From: a virus
Virus record (IMG/VR): IMGVR_UViG_3300037089_000505
Coordinates: 79,948 to 143,947 of that record
Strand: one strand, 5' to 3'
Length of the DNA: 64,000 bases
Positions within the stretch are counted from its first letter, which is position 1. Each line of letters opens with the position of its first letter. Of this stretch, positions 8,378-16,715 are shown in pieces. The position numbers were made by a program, and so were the translations under genes. The notes under the pieces are model-generated. The model saw only the letters and a program-made list of their open reading frames with translations. It had not been told where the DNA came from and made no database searches.

Positions 8378-8901
8378 CACTTTCAGACAAGATCTTCAGA
8401 TTCATAGCCGTCCTCATTGTCGTCGCTCTTTCTTTCGGCGGCGTCTTTTTTATCGACGGTCTCCTCACTGGAGATTGGCCGACCAAACACGATCCCAGTA
8501 TCACCTTCAACCTCATCGGCAGCCAGGTCTACACTTACCATTCGGTAGGTACTATTGTTATCAATCCTCATTTTACCGTAGAAGGAAGTGATAAGCCGGG
8601 AGTTCCTGCTATTCAATATAGCGACAAATATTGGTCAACCGATAAAGAACATCCCGAAAATGACAGTACGACTCTTCTCGTTTCTGACTCTGAAAAGGTA
8701 TTTATTCCTCGGCGTAATTACGTCTTGACTGACTCTAAGGGCAAAAGCTTTTATTCAAACGGACCTTTGGTTATCACGCCCAATGACGTCATAAATGGTC
8801 GAACAGCTCCGACCATTCGTTTTCAAGAGAAAGGCAAAAATCCGAACTACGCAGCCGTCTTTATTCTCAGAGGCAAAGCTTTTGTGGAGGTGGCAAAATG
8901 A
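8374..8901 (+). CDS. membrane-anchored extracytoplasmic protein
   Basis: ATGA overlap sets the start. Residues ~10-32 (FIAVLIVVALSFGGVFFIDGLL) act as an uncleaved signal anchor, and the remaining ~140 residues are beta-rich and polar. Probably exposed on the outer face of the inner membrane. No family is recognised. Confidence 0.65.
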   Translation: MTLSDKIFRFIAVLIVVALSFGGVFFIDGLLTGDWPTKHDPSITFNLIGSQVYTYHSVGTIVINPHFTVEGSDKPGVPAIQYSDKYWSTDKEHPENDSTTLLVSDSEKVFIPRRNYVLTDSKGKSFYSNGPLVITPNDVINGRTAPTIRFQEKGKNPNYAAVFILRGKAFVEVAK

Positions 8902-9116
8902 TGTTCTTAAAAATTCTTTGGGGCGTTGTAAAGATCGCCCTCATAGCACTACTCATAGCGCTAGCCGCAGTAGTATTCGTTGCCATCTTTGGCAGCCTAT
9001 CCTTTGTATGGTTTGCTGTTTTGGCGATCATCTACATCATACTGCTGATCACTGGCATAATTTTTCTTGTTCGGTGGTTGGCTGAAAAGGGCTGGTTCGA
9101 TGAGTTTCTTTTTTAA
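8898..9116 (+). CDS. small membrane protein with two TM helices
   Basis: Almost entirely hydrophobic (IALLIALAAVVFVAIFG; FAVLAIIYIILLITGIIFLV) with a short polar tail. Overlaps the upstream gene in ATGA. Confidence 0.6.
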   Translation: MMFLKILWGVVKIALIALLIALAAVVFVAIFGSLSFVWFAVLAIIYIILLITGIIFLVRWLAEKGWFDEFLF

Positions 9117-9129
9117 GAAAGGAAGGGAC

Positions 9130-9231
9130 ATGAAAGCTTTTTACTCGAATCACGAGAGCCGCATTTTGCACATTGCGGGGCTTGTAGCGATTGCTGTTAT
9201 ATTCATCGGTATCTTGGGACTCGTAATATGA
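9130..9231 (+). CDS. 33-residue single-pass membrane peptide
   Basis: A strong AAGGAAGGG ribosome site ends about 5 nt before the ATG at 9130. An in-frame ATG at 9100 would lengthen it by 10 residues. The C-terminal 18 residues (LVAIAVIFIGILGLVI) form one membrane helix. Confidence 0.55.
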   Translation: MKAFYSNHESRILHIAGLVAIAVIFIGILGLVI

Positions 9232-9404
9232 AAAGGCGCTACAGGATCTTTCTCGTAATTGTTATTTTGCTCACCTTGGGCAATATCTTCATGTTGGTCA
9301 TAAGCAATAATTGGCCAGGAAGAGTTTCCAGTATCATAGGATGCGCCGGCGGAACTGTAGCGGCAATAGCTTGTATTCGATTAATGAAGAGCGCAGTTGA
9401 CTGA
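9228..9404 (+). CDS. 58-residue small membrane protein
   Basis: ATGA overlap with the upstream peptide. Two hydrophobic segments (IFLVIVILLTLGNIFMLVI; a Gly/Ala-rich CAGGTVAAIACI) flank a short loop. The function is unknown. Confidence 0.55.
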   Translation: MKRRYRIFLVIVILLTLGNIFMLVISNNWPGRVSSIIGCAGGTVAAIACIRLMKSAVD

Positions 9405-9651
9405 TTTCTTTTTCAGAGAAAATCAATTAACGCTCCACAAATATTATCGCTTTCAGATTTCTAGATGGGAAGCTGATTGTAGAAAGTTAGCTGCATTTCG
9501 CATATGGAACTATAAGAAGACTGATCTTGCTGGATTTGGGTTTGTCCTTGAGTTACTTGGTTTGAACATCGTCCTTGAATTTTACGACAACAGGTATTGG
9601 GATCGCGAACACGACCGCTGGAAGAGGAATAAACATGAATCCGAATATTAA
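9397..9651 (+). CDS. hypothetical protein (84 aa), TTG start
   Basis: The frame opens with TTG at 9397, overlapping the previous stop. The aromatic-rich product contains FGFVLELLGLNIVLEFYD and WDREHDRW. Similar sequences occur as small phage proteins, but no function is known. Confidence 0.5.
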   Translation: MTDFFFRENQLTLHKYYRFQISRWEADCRKLAAFRIWNYKKTDLAGFGFVLELLGLNIVLEFYDNRYWDREHDRWKRNKHESEY

Positions 9652-9874
9652 ACCAGTCCTTGACGACGCAGCAAAACTGATCGACGCAGACTCTGGCGGA
9701 ATGAAGCTCATGGAGCTCTTGCCAGCTATTCTCGTGATTCATAGAAACATCGATCCTGATGACTTGATCGACGGGCTCAAATGCGATTCTCGTTTCAAGG
9801 TCTTTGAATACTATTGGCGGCTTGACGACAATACTTTGCGTCTCAAATATTTCGTGACCTTGACTTACAAATAG
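9635..9874 (+). CDS. hypothetical acidic protein (79 aa)
   Basis: The ATG lies inside the end of the previous gene, after GAAGAGG. The product resembles small helical domains with DPDDLIDGLKCD. Unrecognised. Confidence 0.55.
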   Translation: MNPNIKPVLDDAAKLIDADSGGMKLMELLPAILVIHRNIDPDDLIDGLKCDSRFKVFEYYWRLDDNTLRLKYFVTLTYK

Positions 9875-9882
9875 GAGAAACT

Positions 9883-10050
9883 ATGTCAAACTTGTTTTTT
9901 CAGCTTTTTTCCTTTTTCCTTTTTCTCTTCATTGTTGCTGTTGTCCTTTACTTGACGATAATGCTTTCAGCGATCTTTGCCGTAATTGTTCTTTGTGTTC
10001 TAGTTGTCATGTGCATTATTTATCCGATCTATCTTTGGTTTAAGAGGTAA
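9883..10050 (+). CDS. 55-residue hydrophobic membrane protein
   Basis: AGGAG site 6 nt upstream. Virtually the whole chain is hydrophobic (two likely TM helices) before an FKR end. Part of a run of small membrane proteins between 7.6 and 15.6 kb. Confidence 0.55.
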   Translation: MSNLFFQLFSFFLFLFIVAVVLYLTIMLSAIFAVIVLCVLVVMCIIYPIYLWFKR

Positions 10051-10052
10051 AA

Positions 10053-10472
10053 ATGGAGCAGCATCCAAGAAATCCATACGTAGCAGTAGACGCCATCATC
10101 CGGGTGAAAGGTGGCGCTAAAATCATTTGTATCAAGCGCAAGAACCCTCCATATGGTTTGGCTCTTCCTGGGGGTTTTGTCAATTACGGCGAAAGCGCCG
10201 AAGATGCAATCAAACGAGAAGTGATGGAAGAAGTCGGCGTCCGGTTAGATCTCCTGGCCCAGTTCCATACTTACTCGGCACCTGACAGGGATCCTCGTCA
10301 TCACACACTCAGCGTAGTATTCATCGCTTGGTCAGAGGATGAACCGAAAGCGGGAGACGACGCCGCTGAAGTCCTTCTTGTCAATACGCTTGATATTCCA
10401 AAGCTTGAGTTCGCTTTTGATCACGCAAAAATCCTAGAGGACTGGAGAGGACTCGGACAGTATCGACACTGA
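10053..10472 (+). CDS. Nudix hydrolase (ADP-ribose/NAD-type)
   Basis: Contains the full Nudix box: G-G-F-V-N-Y-G-E-S, then REVMEEVGV (G-x5-E-x7-R-E-U-x-E-E-x-G-U). It hydrolyses a nucleoside diphosphate linked to another moiety. The overall shape (PYGLALPGGF, 139 residues) is like ADP-ribose pyrophosphatases. The nicotinate phosphoribosyltransferase 3 kb downstream makes a role in NAD turnover plausible, but this is inference. Confidence 0.85.
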   Translation: MEQHPRNPYVAVDAIIRVKGGAKIICIKRKNPPYGLALPGGFVNYGESAEDAIKREVMEEVGVRLDLLAQFHTYSAPDRDPRHHTLSVVFIAWSEDEPKAGDDAAEVLLVNTLDIPKLEFAFDHAKILEDWRGLGQYRH

Positions 10473-10499
10473 TTTATTATAAAGGTAACGGAGGAAGCA

Positions 10500-10754
10500 A
10501 TGGTCAAAGATTTTTTCTGGAACCTGTTTTGGAAGCCGGTAAAGTCAAATCTGATACTGGCAGCTCTTTTCCTTGTAGAGATTTTCTGGTTTCTTGTCCT
10601 GGAATGGGAGCGATGGATCCACATCGCATTTCTCATCGGAACTGGCATTCTTTCAATCTACCTCAACGATGGCCGTTACTTCGTGGCGGCTGCCGGTGGG
10701 GCCACAGTCTACAGTCTCCTTTGGTTCAAGCTGGCCGTCTCGAAACGGTGGTAA
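10500..10754 (+). CDS. small membrane protein with three likely TM segments
   Basis: GGAGG ribosome site just upstream. Hydrophobic stretches at residues ~17-34, ~39-54 and ~60-76. The last gene before a clear intrinsic terminator. Confidence 0.6.
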   Translation: MVKDFFWNLFWKPVKSNLILAALFLVEIFWFLVLEWERWIHIAFLIGTGILSIYLNDGRYFVAAAGGATVYSLLWFKLAVSKRW

Positions 10755-10775
10755 ACTAGAGGCGGCAGAGATCTG

Positions 10776-10803
10776 GGCCGGTGGAAACACCGGCCTTCTT
10801 TTT
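10776..10803 (+). terminator. intrinsic terminator
   Basis: Perfect 8-bp stem GGCCGGTG/CACCGGCC with a GAAA tetraloop, followed by TTCTTTTT. It closes the operon that ends at 10754. Confidence 0.85.
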
Positions 10804-10819
10804 ACGAAAGGAAGCAGAG

Positions 10820-11011
10820 ATGGCTACCTTCTTACGTTTCATGGTTTTTATTGTCATGGGCGCTGGGGGTCTTTTCCTGGGCATCTTTTTAGTATATCTT
10901 GCCTGGACGTTTCTACCCTTGATACTTTCTATTTTCGCAACAGTCATAGCATTTGTGCTTTGGTGCTGGGGAGTAGTTGAAGTCGGGGCATGGGTCATAA
11001 TTTCGGCATAG
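10820..11011 (+). CDS. small membrane protein (63 aa)
   Basis: The AAAGGAAG ribosome site overlaps the T-tract end of the terminator. Two hydrophobic helices (FMVFIVMGAGGLFLGIFLVYL; LILSIFATVIAFVLWCW). Confidence 0.6.
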   Translation: MATFLRFMVFIVMGAGGLFLGIFLVYLAWTFLPLILSIFATVIAFVLWCWGVVEVGAWVIISA

Positions 11012-11019
11012 GAGAGACA

Positions 11020-11790
11020 ATGACTGATTCACTTGGCGATAGGATGAAAGGCAATTACGAAAACCGTTCTCGGTTTTACCTGACTCGAAGAACGCCTGTC
11101 ATCATTCGTGTAGATGGCCGAGCCTTTCACACTCTGACTCGCAACTGCGAAAAGCCCTTTGATGAGAGTTTGAGCAAATGCATGATCGAGACTACGATCG
11201 GACTCTGTGAAGAGATTCAAGGCGCAAAATGTGCCTACGTCCAAAGCGACGAGATCTCAATTCTGATTACCGATTATGATCGTCTTAGCTCTGGCGCCTG
11301 GTTCGACTACAACCTCCAGAAGATGGCTTCGGTCTCAGCTTCCATCGCCACTCTAGCTTTCGGTCTTTCTATAAGAAAAATCGCTGGCGATTGGAACGAT
11401 TGGAAAAGTCAAGCCAAAGCTACATTCGACTCTCGCGTTTTCAATATTCCGAGAGAAGAGGTGACCAACTATTTCGTTTGGAGACAGCAAGACTGGACTC
11501 GCAACAGCCTTGAAATGCTGGCTCGAGCCCACTATTCACACAAACAGCTGGACAAAAAGAATGGTGCAGCAATGCACGAGATGCTCCACGAGAGGGGCGT
11601 CAATTGGGCGGATCTCCCTGACAAGTGGAAGAATGGAAGTCTCATTGTCAAAGAGTCTATTCTCATAGACCTGAATCAGGACATGGTAGCTTCAAACATG
11701 CGGTCTGAGTGGAAGCCGAAAGATCCATGTCCCATTTTCAAGAACGACCGAGACGCTATCGAGAAGCTTCTCATACCTGAGGAGGTATAA
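11020..11790 (+). CDS. Thg1-like tRNA 5'-end repair polymerase
   Basis: A Thg1-superfamily nucleotidyltransferase adds nucleotides in the 3'-to-5' direction, to tRNA-His in eukaryotes or to damaged tRNA 5' ends in bacterial Thg1-like proteins. Visible motifs are PVIIRVDGRAFHTLTR (first metal-binding Asp) and QSDEISIL (second Asp/Glu pair), in the expected order and spacing in 256 residues. A GGAGAG site precedes ATG 11020; an upstream ATG at 10990 is less likely. The His tRNA at 58314 already encodes G-1, so a repair role fits better than G-1 addition. Confidence 0.88.
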   Translation: MTDSLGDRMKGNYENRSRFYLTRRTPVIIRVDGRAFHTLTRNCEKPFDESLSKCMIETTIGLCEEIQGAKCAYVQSDEISILITDYDRLSSGAWFDYNLQKMASVSASIATLAFGLSIRKIAGDWNDWKSQAKATFDSRVFNIPREEVTNYFVWRQQDWTRNSLEMLARAHYSHKQLDKKNGAAMHEMLHERGVNWADLPDKWKNGSLIVKESILIDLNQDMVASNMRSEWKPKDPCPIFKNDRDAIEKLLIPEEV

Positions 11791-11791
11791 C

Positions 11792-12004
11792 ATGTCAAAG
11801 AAAGAACTTGAACCGGTCGAGCTCATCGACATCACGATCAAGGCTTTCGCTCACGGAGCCCTCATTTTCGAGAAGAGCTACCGCAACATCCAATACACTC
11901 TCGACTATGATGATCAGCTCACTGAAATCCAGATCACTGATAGTCTCGGCAAGACAAAGACCCAGTCATTTTTCAACGTCGCCGTCATCGTCACAGAAGA
12001 CTGA
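11792..12004 (+). CDS. hypothetical protein (70 aa)
   Basis: One base after the Thg1 stop, with a GGAGG site. Beta-rich acidic protein; unrecognised. Confidence 0.55.
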   Translation: MSKKELEPVELIDITIKAFAHGALIFEKSYRNIQYTLDYDDQLTEIQITDSLGKTKTQSFFNVAVIVTED

Positions 12005-12005
12005 A

Positions 12006-12215
12006 ATGACTTTTGATTGGGTTAAAGGCGAGCCGCCGAAAGAATCAAATAAGAAATGGCTGATTGAAATTCGGCCAGAATTTTTCGGTGGTTCACAGAA
12101 GGATTCTGAATACATAGTCATTTCATGGAATCCCATAACACTTTACTATTTGGACTGGCTGGGACATGTAGTTGAGCCTTTCTATATCGCAAGACATGTA
12201 GAGTTGGAGGTCTAA
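12006..12215 (+). CDS. hypothetical protein (69 aa)
   Basis: Begins MTFDWVKGEPPKESNKKWLI, a pattern reminiscent of short DUF551-like phage/plasmid proteins (W..P...WLI). The assignment is weak. Flanking genes are one base away on each side. Confidence 0.55.
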   Translation: MTFDWVKGEPPKESNKKWLIEIRPEFFGGSQKDSEYIVISWNPITLYYLDWLGHVVEPFYIARHVELEV

Positions 12216-12216
12216 A

Positions 12217-12636
12217 ATGAAATGGCTTATGTATCGCGATCGCCATAGCTCTGGCGTCTCGCACTGGATTTATCGGCCACTCTACGTAGATAAGATCACA
12301 GACGATCTCAAAAAAGACTGTGAAGAAAGCATGCAGGAAAAGTCCAATGAATGGAATTGGTCTGATCACTTCCGAGGCATAGAGTGGAAAATCGTTGACA
12401 CTCGGCATGTCTCAATGAAAGCTATTGCAGCTACTTTGATCGGCATGAAACGATCGGTAAACTATCACAAGATTGCTATCAAAGACCTCAACGGTCAAAT
12501 CCCTCAGATCTTATCTCTACTGGATAACGGCAAGGGTCGCAAAACTGACCCTGATGATATCGAGCAGGCACGTCGAGACAAGCAGCGAGCCAAGAGCATG
12601 AGGGACTTTCAAAAGCGACAGGCGAAAGGAAAATAA
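12217..12636 (+). CDS. hypothetical basic protein (139 aa)
   Basis: Trp/His-rich first half and a strongly basic C-terminus (QARRDKQRAKSMRDFQKR), suggesting nucleic-acid contact. GGAGG site upstream. No family is recognised. Confidence 0.6.
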   Translation: MKWLMYRDRHSSGVSHWIYRPLYVDKITDDLKKDCEESMQEKSNEWNWSDHFRGIEWKIVDTRHVSMKAIAATLIGMKRSVNYHKIAIKDLNGQIPQILSLLDNGKGRKTDPDDIEQARRDKQRAKSMRDFQKRQAKGK

Positions 12637-12637
12637 C

Positions 12638-13036
12638 ATGGCAATATTCGGATGGATCCTTATAGCCCTTATCATTTTCTTTTTAGCCCTTTGGTTACCG
12701 AAGAACTTAGCCACTTATTTGGCAAAATCATGGTTTGAAAATAACTACCCAGATTGGGCTAATCTTCTCCCGTCCTATAATCGCATGTTCTGGAACCCTC
12801 GCCGATGGACAGTAATGTCGTGGTTGAGTTGGCTTCAGAAAAAATTGACCAAACAGCTTGCTGAAGTTGAAAAACAAATCAATCTTGCTGAAGTCATAAG
12901 CAAAGATCCCGAGTTTGCTTCACGACTTGTCAGCTCGGGTGTGTATGATCAAATCCAGCAATGGATCAAGTCTCCTGCAGGTCAAGAATTCAAGAAAGTC
13001 GTAGACGAAATCAACAAAAAGGGAAAAAATGACTAA
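12638..13036 (+). CDS. membrane-anchored protein (132 aa)
   Basis: The N-terminal 20 residues (FGWILIALIIFFLALWL) form a signal anchor. The rest is a soluble helical region. One base after the previous gene. Confidence 0.6.
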   Translation: MAIFGWILIALIIFFLALWLPKNLATYLAKSWFENNYPDWANLLPSYNRMFWNPRRWTVMSWLSWLQKKLTKQLAEVEKQINLAEVISKDPEFASRLVSSGVYDQIQQWIKSPAGQEFKKVVDEINKKGKND

Positions 13037-13238
13037 GATCATAAACTGGCTCTCTAAAAGAATTGATGAAATGAGCCAACAGGGCTATTGGTATTTTGTT
13101 CTCATAACTGCCTGGTGCATCGGCTGGATCATTGCCGATATTGCAACCGGTGGATGGCCTTGGGCTATTGGACTCGCAATCATCTATATACCCTTCGTGA
13201 TTGCTTTTTATAGAAAAATTCGCAAGAAGAAATCCTGA
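13029..13238 (+). CDS. small membrane protein (69 aa)
   Basis: Two TM segments (YWYFVLITAWCIGWIIADI; WAIGLAIIYIPFVIAFY) and a basic C-terminus. Overlaps the preceding gene by 8 nt. Confidence 0.6.
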   Translation: MTKIINWLSKRIDEMSQQGYWYFVLITAWCIGWIIADIATGGWPWAIGLAIIYIPFVIAFYRKIRKKKS

Positions 13239-13240
13239 GC

Positions 13241-13259
13241 TTCGACAAAACGATAGTAT
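13241..13259 (+). promoter_or_regulatory. class A promoter candidate (TTCGACAAA-N4-TAGTAT)
   Basis: Same layout as eight other sites in the window: TTCGA plus four bases, four spacer bases, then a -10-like hexamer. It lies 19 nt before the pncB start, in the gap after the preceding stop. Confidence 0.6.
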
Positions 13260-13277
13260 CAATCAAAGGAGAGCTAA

Positions 13278-14465
13278 ATGCCAATAACGCAGTCTCTGCT
13301 TAATACCGACCTTTATAAGCTGTCAATGGCTCAAGCGGCTCTTCATCAATTTCCTGGAGCAGAGGTTGAATATGCTTTTAAGTGTCGTAATAAAGCGCAT
13401 TGGACTCCAGAAATTGTAGCTGCTATCAACAAAGAAATAGACGATCTTTGCTCCCTACGATTTACACAAGAGGAGCTTGAATTTCTTTCCCGTATTCGGT
13501 ATCTCAAAAGAGACTTCCTTGATTTTTTGAGTCTCACACAATTGAATCGAAAGCATATCAAAGCATGGCTCGATGAAAATCAAGAACTTCAAATTCGTAT
13601 TAAAGGTAATTGGTTTTTGACTATCTTATTTGAAGTCCCCGTCCTTGCTATCGTCAATGAAATCTACAATCAATTCACCTATCCCAACGTTGGCCCATTT
13701 GTAGGTGGACGTGGTCGCCTTGAAGAAAAAGCAAAGCTGCTCAAAGCCTATCTTTCAAATGGAAATCTACTCTACTTTAGTGACTTTGGAACACGGCGAC
13801 GATACTCCTTCCATTGGCAAAAGGAAGTAGTCAAATTCTTGAAAGACGAATTTGGGCCGTCTGGAGTTTTCACTGGAACTTCAAACGTTCTTCTGGCAAA
13901 GACTTTCGGTCTCCGGCCTATTGGCACCATGGCCCACGAATGGATCCAGTGCGGTCAGGCAACTGGAGTCAGACTCATTGACTCGCAAAAAAGAATGCTT
14001 CAGGCCTGGGTAGACGAATACCGTGGCGACTTGGGCTATGCACTTTCAGATACACTCGGCACTGATGCTTTCGTCAAAGACTTCGACCAGTACTTTGCCA
14101 AGCTCTACGACGGAGTGAGACAAGACTCTGGTGATCCAATCGCTTGGGGGCACAGGATCATTCAGCACTACAAAAAATTGGGCGTTGACCCCAAGACAAA
14201 GTCGCTCATCTTTTCAGATTCATTGGATTTTCCAAAGGCCATCAATATCAATGAGACTTTCAAGAATCAAGCCAAAGTTTCATTCGGTATCGGCACTTAT
14301 CTGACCAATGATATTGAAGGAATTGAGCCACTCAACGTAGTAATCAAAGTGGTCAGGTGCAATGGCCAGCCGGTTGCAAAACTTTCTGACTCACCGGGCA
14401 AAGGCATGTGTGAGGATCAGGATCACGTCACATACCTCAAGAAGGTTTTTGGCATCAAGGAGTAA
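13278..14465 (+). CDS. pncB: nicotinate phosphoribosyltransferase
   Basis: Makes nicotinate mononucleotide from nicotinate and PRPP, the Preiss-Handler entry to NAD. The full bacterial PncB pattern is present: LLNTDLYKLSMAQA, FSDFGTRRRYSF, GTSNVLLA...IGTMAHEW, DGVRQDSGDP, and PVAKLSDSPGKGMCED. Length 395 matches the family (~400). AAAGGAG site and a class A promoter lie directly upstream. A phage copy would raise NAD during infection, possibly against NAD-depleting defences; that purpose is inferred. Confidence 0.92.
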   Translation: MPITQSLLNTDLYKLSMAQAALHQFPGAEVEYAFKCRNKAHWTPEIVAAINKEIDDLCSLRFTQEELEFLSRIRYLKRDFLDFLSLTQLNRKHIKAWLDENQELQIRIKGNWFLTILFEVPVLAIVNEIYNQFTYPNVGPFVGGRGRLEEKAKLLKAYLSNGNLLYFSDFGTRRRYSFHWQKEVVKFLKDEFGPSGVFTGTSNVLLAKTFGLRPIGTMAHEWIQCGQATGVRLIDSQKRMLQAWVDEYRGDLGYALSDTLGTDAFVKDFDQYFAKLYDGVRQDSGDPIAWGHRIIQHYKKLGVDPKTKSLIFSDSLDFPKAININETFKNQAKVSFGIGTYLTNDIEGIEPLNVVIKVVRCNGQPVAKLSDSPGKGMCEDQDHVTYLKKVFGIKE

Positions 14466-14468
14466 CAC

Positions 14469-14879
14469 ATGGTTATGCTTATTGGTCTCGGTCTTTTGTT
14501 TGCCGGCGGCTTTGTTTGGCTCTCCGTGACAAATGATAGGGCAAGTTTCGGGGAGATCGGCGTCCTGGTCATAATGGCAATAGCTATTGCCGGCTTTATC
14601 ACTATGGAAGTCTCGAAAGCAGTAAAGAGCCAGATCGTATCTGAGAAGATAAGTGTGACCATCCTCGATGACGACAAGGCTATCTTCCATGATAATGGCA
14701 AAGATATGGATATCAATACTACGAAGTTTGAAAGTATTGTGTTCACAGGCGACAAGCTCTTTGTCCAAAAGACTTCAAGAATGTATCCCAAAAATATTTG
14801 GCTTCTCGACATGACTTCGTCCAACTACGTTTTGATAATTCCAGAGGTGGCAACAAAATATGCTCCCAAAGGAGAATAG
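14469..14879 (+). CDS. membrane protein with cytoplasmic beta-rich domain
   Basis: Two N-terminal TM helices (LIGLGLLFAGGFVWLS; IGVLVIMAIAIAGFIT), then about 90 soluble residues. Three bases after pncB, so probably co-transcribed. Unrecognised. Confidence 0.6.
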   Translation: MVMLIGLGLLFAGGFVWLSVTNDRASFGEIGVLVIMAIAIAGFITMEVSKAVKSQIVSEKISVTILDDDKAIFHDNGKDMDINTTKFESIVFTGDKLFVQKTSRMYPKNIWLLDMTSSNYVLIIPEVATKYAPKGE

Positions 14880-14883
14880 AGAT

Positions 14884-15138
14884 ATGAGAGTCGGCGACAT
14901 GGTCAGAAACAGCAAAGAACAAAGACTTTATTGCGGATGTGGAATGTATCCATACGCTATAGTCATGTCCCTCGATCCCTTCATCTTGGTATCAGAGGAG
15001 ACTGATATGAGATGGGACCATGTTCTCAGAGAAGAGATGGACGAAATAGTTGGACGGGCAAAGACTTCCACTATTCTGCGATGTCTTTGCCGCCTTTCTC
15101 TAAAAGAAAAGATAAAATTTTTAAATTGGTCTAAATGA
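14884..15138 (+). CDS. hypothetical protein (84 aa)
   Basis: AAGGAG site. Begins MRVGDMVRNSKEQRLYCGCG, typical of short SH3-like phage proteins of the 'VGDxVR' type. The C-terminus is basic with two Cys. The function is unknown. Confidence 0.55.
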   Translation: MRVGDMVRNSKEQRLYCGCGMYPYAIVMSLDPFILVSEETDMRWDHVLREEMDEIVGRAKTSTILRCLCRLSLKEKIKFLNWSK

Positions 15139-15368
15139 ATAAGCGTAAGGTCATTCATCTTTTGAAAGGAGTACGCTACGCGAAGATAAGAGCTGATTTA
15201 TCGTTTTTGAATGGCGGTGAAATTCCTTACAAAAATCATTGGGGTAATTGGGTTTGGCGCGATCCTTCTGTACCAGAGGACAAAAATTGGGGCGGGCTAA
15301 AGCCTCCCAATAGTACTTGCATCCCAGTTCTCTATAATGGAATTTGGCACTGGAAACATTTTCTTTAA
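15135..15368 (+). CDS. LLKG-leader small protein without zinc cysteines
   Basis: Begins MNKRKVIHLLKGVRY, the same N-terminal leader as the Cys-rich family, but lacks the CxxC that normally follows. The remaining 60 residues are Trp/Pro-rich. Supports the idea that the leader is a separate module. ATGA overlap with the upstream gene. Confidence 0.6.
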   Translation: MNKRKVIHLLKGVRYAKIRADLSFLNGGEIPYKNHWGNWVWRDPSVPEDKNWGGLKPPNSTCIPVLYNGIWHWKHFL

Positions 15369-15378
15369 AGGAAACTCT

Positions 15379-15600
15379 ATGATAATTGCATTGAGCCTTT
15401 TTGCAGCTGTAGTAATAGTTGCACTTATTAGCTATGGGATCACATGGCTTAGTGATCTGTGGTGGAAACATGCAGTAAGTCGAATGCTTCACAAATTAGC
15501 CAAAAAATATTCAACAAAAGATCCTCACGTGCATGATGTCTTAGAAAAATTTGCCAAGGACTGGGATAAAGATCATTTGTTTGGTAAAGGAATAAAATGA
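15379..15600 (+). CDS. membrane protein (73 aa)
   Basis: AAAGGAAA site upstream. One N-terminal TM helix (IIALSLFAAVVIVALISYGI) followed by a charged His/Lys-rich helix. Confidence 0.6.
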   Translation: MIIALSLFAAVVIVALISYGITWLSDLWWKHAVSRMLHKLAKKYSTKDPHVHDVLEKFAKDWDKDHLFGKGIK

Positions 15601-15851
15601 AGCTTGAACAAATGTGTTCCTATAATAGCATGACTGGTATGTATCCAGATCATGTTTGGGGTGGGGAACCCCGATATGAAAAGGCACGGCGGGTACGATG
15701 CCCAACATGTGGGCGATCAATGATGGCCGCAGTACGTTATTGTCATGATGGCTGTTGCGCTTTTCAATGTATTCCGCCTCATAAGAAAAAGGGCTGGTGG
15801 AAAAAACCAAAACCCAAACCAGTTGAGCACAGACATCCGAGGAGAGTATGA
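15597..15851 (+). CDS. Cys-rich putative zinc-binding protein
   Basis: ATGA start. CPTCGRS and CHDGCCAFQC (residues ~35-57) could bind zinc, and the C-terminus is Lys/Pro/Trp-rich. Unrecognised. Confidence 0.6.
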   Translation: MKLEQMCSYNSMTGMYPDHVWGGEPRYEKARRVRCPTCGRSMMAAVRYCHDGCCAFQCIPPHKKKGWWKKPKPKPVEHRHPRRV

Positions 15852-16165
15852 AAAAATACGGCACAACTCCAGAGAAGACGCGAGAGATATGGCGTTCTAT
15901 CAATATCCGCAAAGTTCTCAAGAAACATATTGCTTGTCAAAGATGTGGTCTTTGTTGCAAAGCTGGAGTTTGTGGAGTTGGAAAAGAAGATAAAAATGGT
16001 CGATGTATTTTTCTTGTAAAACTAGAGGACAAATATTCTTGTAAACTCTACGCTCAAGGAAAAGTTGAAGGCGGCCGAATAGGCATAGGAAACGGTTGTG
16101 TTGTTCGAGCTTTGCCACGCGAGTTCTTCAGTTTTTATAGCGACAATTATGGGCCATTGCCATGA
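15848..16165 (+). CDS. YkgJ-like cysteine cluster protein
   Basis: Cysteines follow the YkgJ-type order: CQRCGLCCKAGVC, then GRCIFL, SCKLY and a later GNGC. YkgJ proteins are thought to hold a zinc or Fe-S cluster. Basic N-terminal helix. Coupled to both neighbours by 4-nt overlaps. Confidence 0.65.
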   Translation: MKKYGTTPEKTREIWRSINIRKVLKKHIACQRCGLCCKAGVCGVGKEDKNGRCIFLVKLEDKYSCKLYAQGKVEGGRIGIGNGCVVRALPREFFSFYSDNYGPLP

Positions 16166-16500
16166 TTAGTGAATTTCTTAAATTTTATGCGTCTCGGTTT
16201 CATCTCATAGATCTTCCGAATACAAGAAAACCTGGAGAAGAAGTTTATAAAGTAGACGATTGGTCTAAAGTAACGCCAGTTGATATTAAAGGAGATTACT
16301 TGGCAGTCTTTGCGGGCTTTGCCTATCCAAACGATACTGACTCTAGCCAGACAAATTTAATTCATATTAAAGAAGCATATGACCTTGTGGGGAATGGCGA
16401 GTGCGTTCGTATCATTTTGGATCCTGGTAAGATGAATAATTTTGCGACACTCGTAGAGGGTAGGGAAAAGACTTTGACTCTACTTAAACTTAAAAGCTGA
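16162..16500 (+). CDS. hypothetical protein (112 aa)
   Basis: ATGA overlap with the upstream stop. Mixed alpha/beta composition with no clear motif. Confidence 0.55.
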   Translation: MISEFLKFYASRFHLIDLPNTRKPGEEVYKVDDWSKVTPVDIKGDYLAVFAGFAYPNDTDSSQTNLIHIKEAYDLVGNGECVRIILDPGKMNNFATLVEGREKTLTLLKLKS

Positions 16501-16505
16501 TGGGC

Positions 16506-16524
16506 TTCGAAGTAAATCTATAAT
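16506..16524 (+). promoter_or_regulatory. class A promoter candidate (TTCGAAGTA-N4-TATAAT)
   Basis: The TATAAT ends 5 nt before the ATG at 16530, so transcription would begin at or near the start codon (leaderless). TTCGAAGTA is identical to the elements at 17013, 43134 and 50506. Confidence 0.7.
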
Positions 16525-16529
16525 CAATC

Positions 16530-16715
16530 ATGGCCAAATTCCGGGTCAGACTCAGAGCGAAAGTTCAACTTTCAACTGGGAAGAAATACTTAGACTTAGA
16601 GGATCTACTCGTTTTCTTCAAGTTAAGCAAAGAAGTCTGTTATGGTTTAACGGCTGATCAAGTTTACGATTACCTCATCAAAATTATGGAACGTTGGAAG
16701 GAAGAATCTCTATGA
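16530..16715 (+). CDS. hypothetical protein (61 aa)
   Basis: No Shine-Dalgarno precedes it; a TATAAT lies 5 nt upstream, which points to leaderless translation. Short basic/helical product. Confidence 0.55.
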   Translation: MAKFRVRLRAKVQLSTGKKYLDLEDLLVFFKLSKEVCYGLTADQVYDYLIKIMERWKEESL

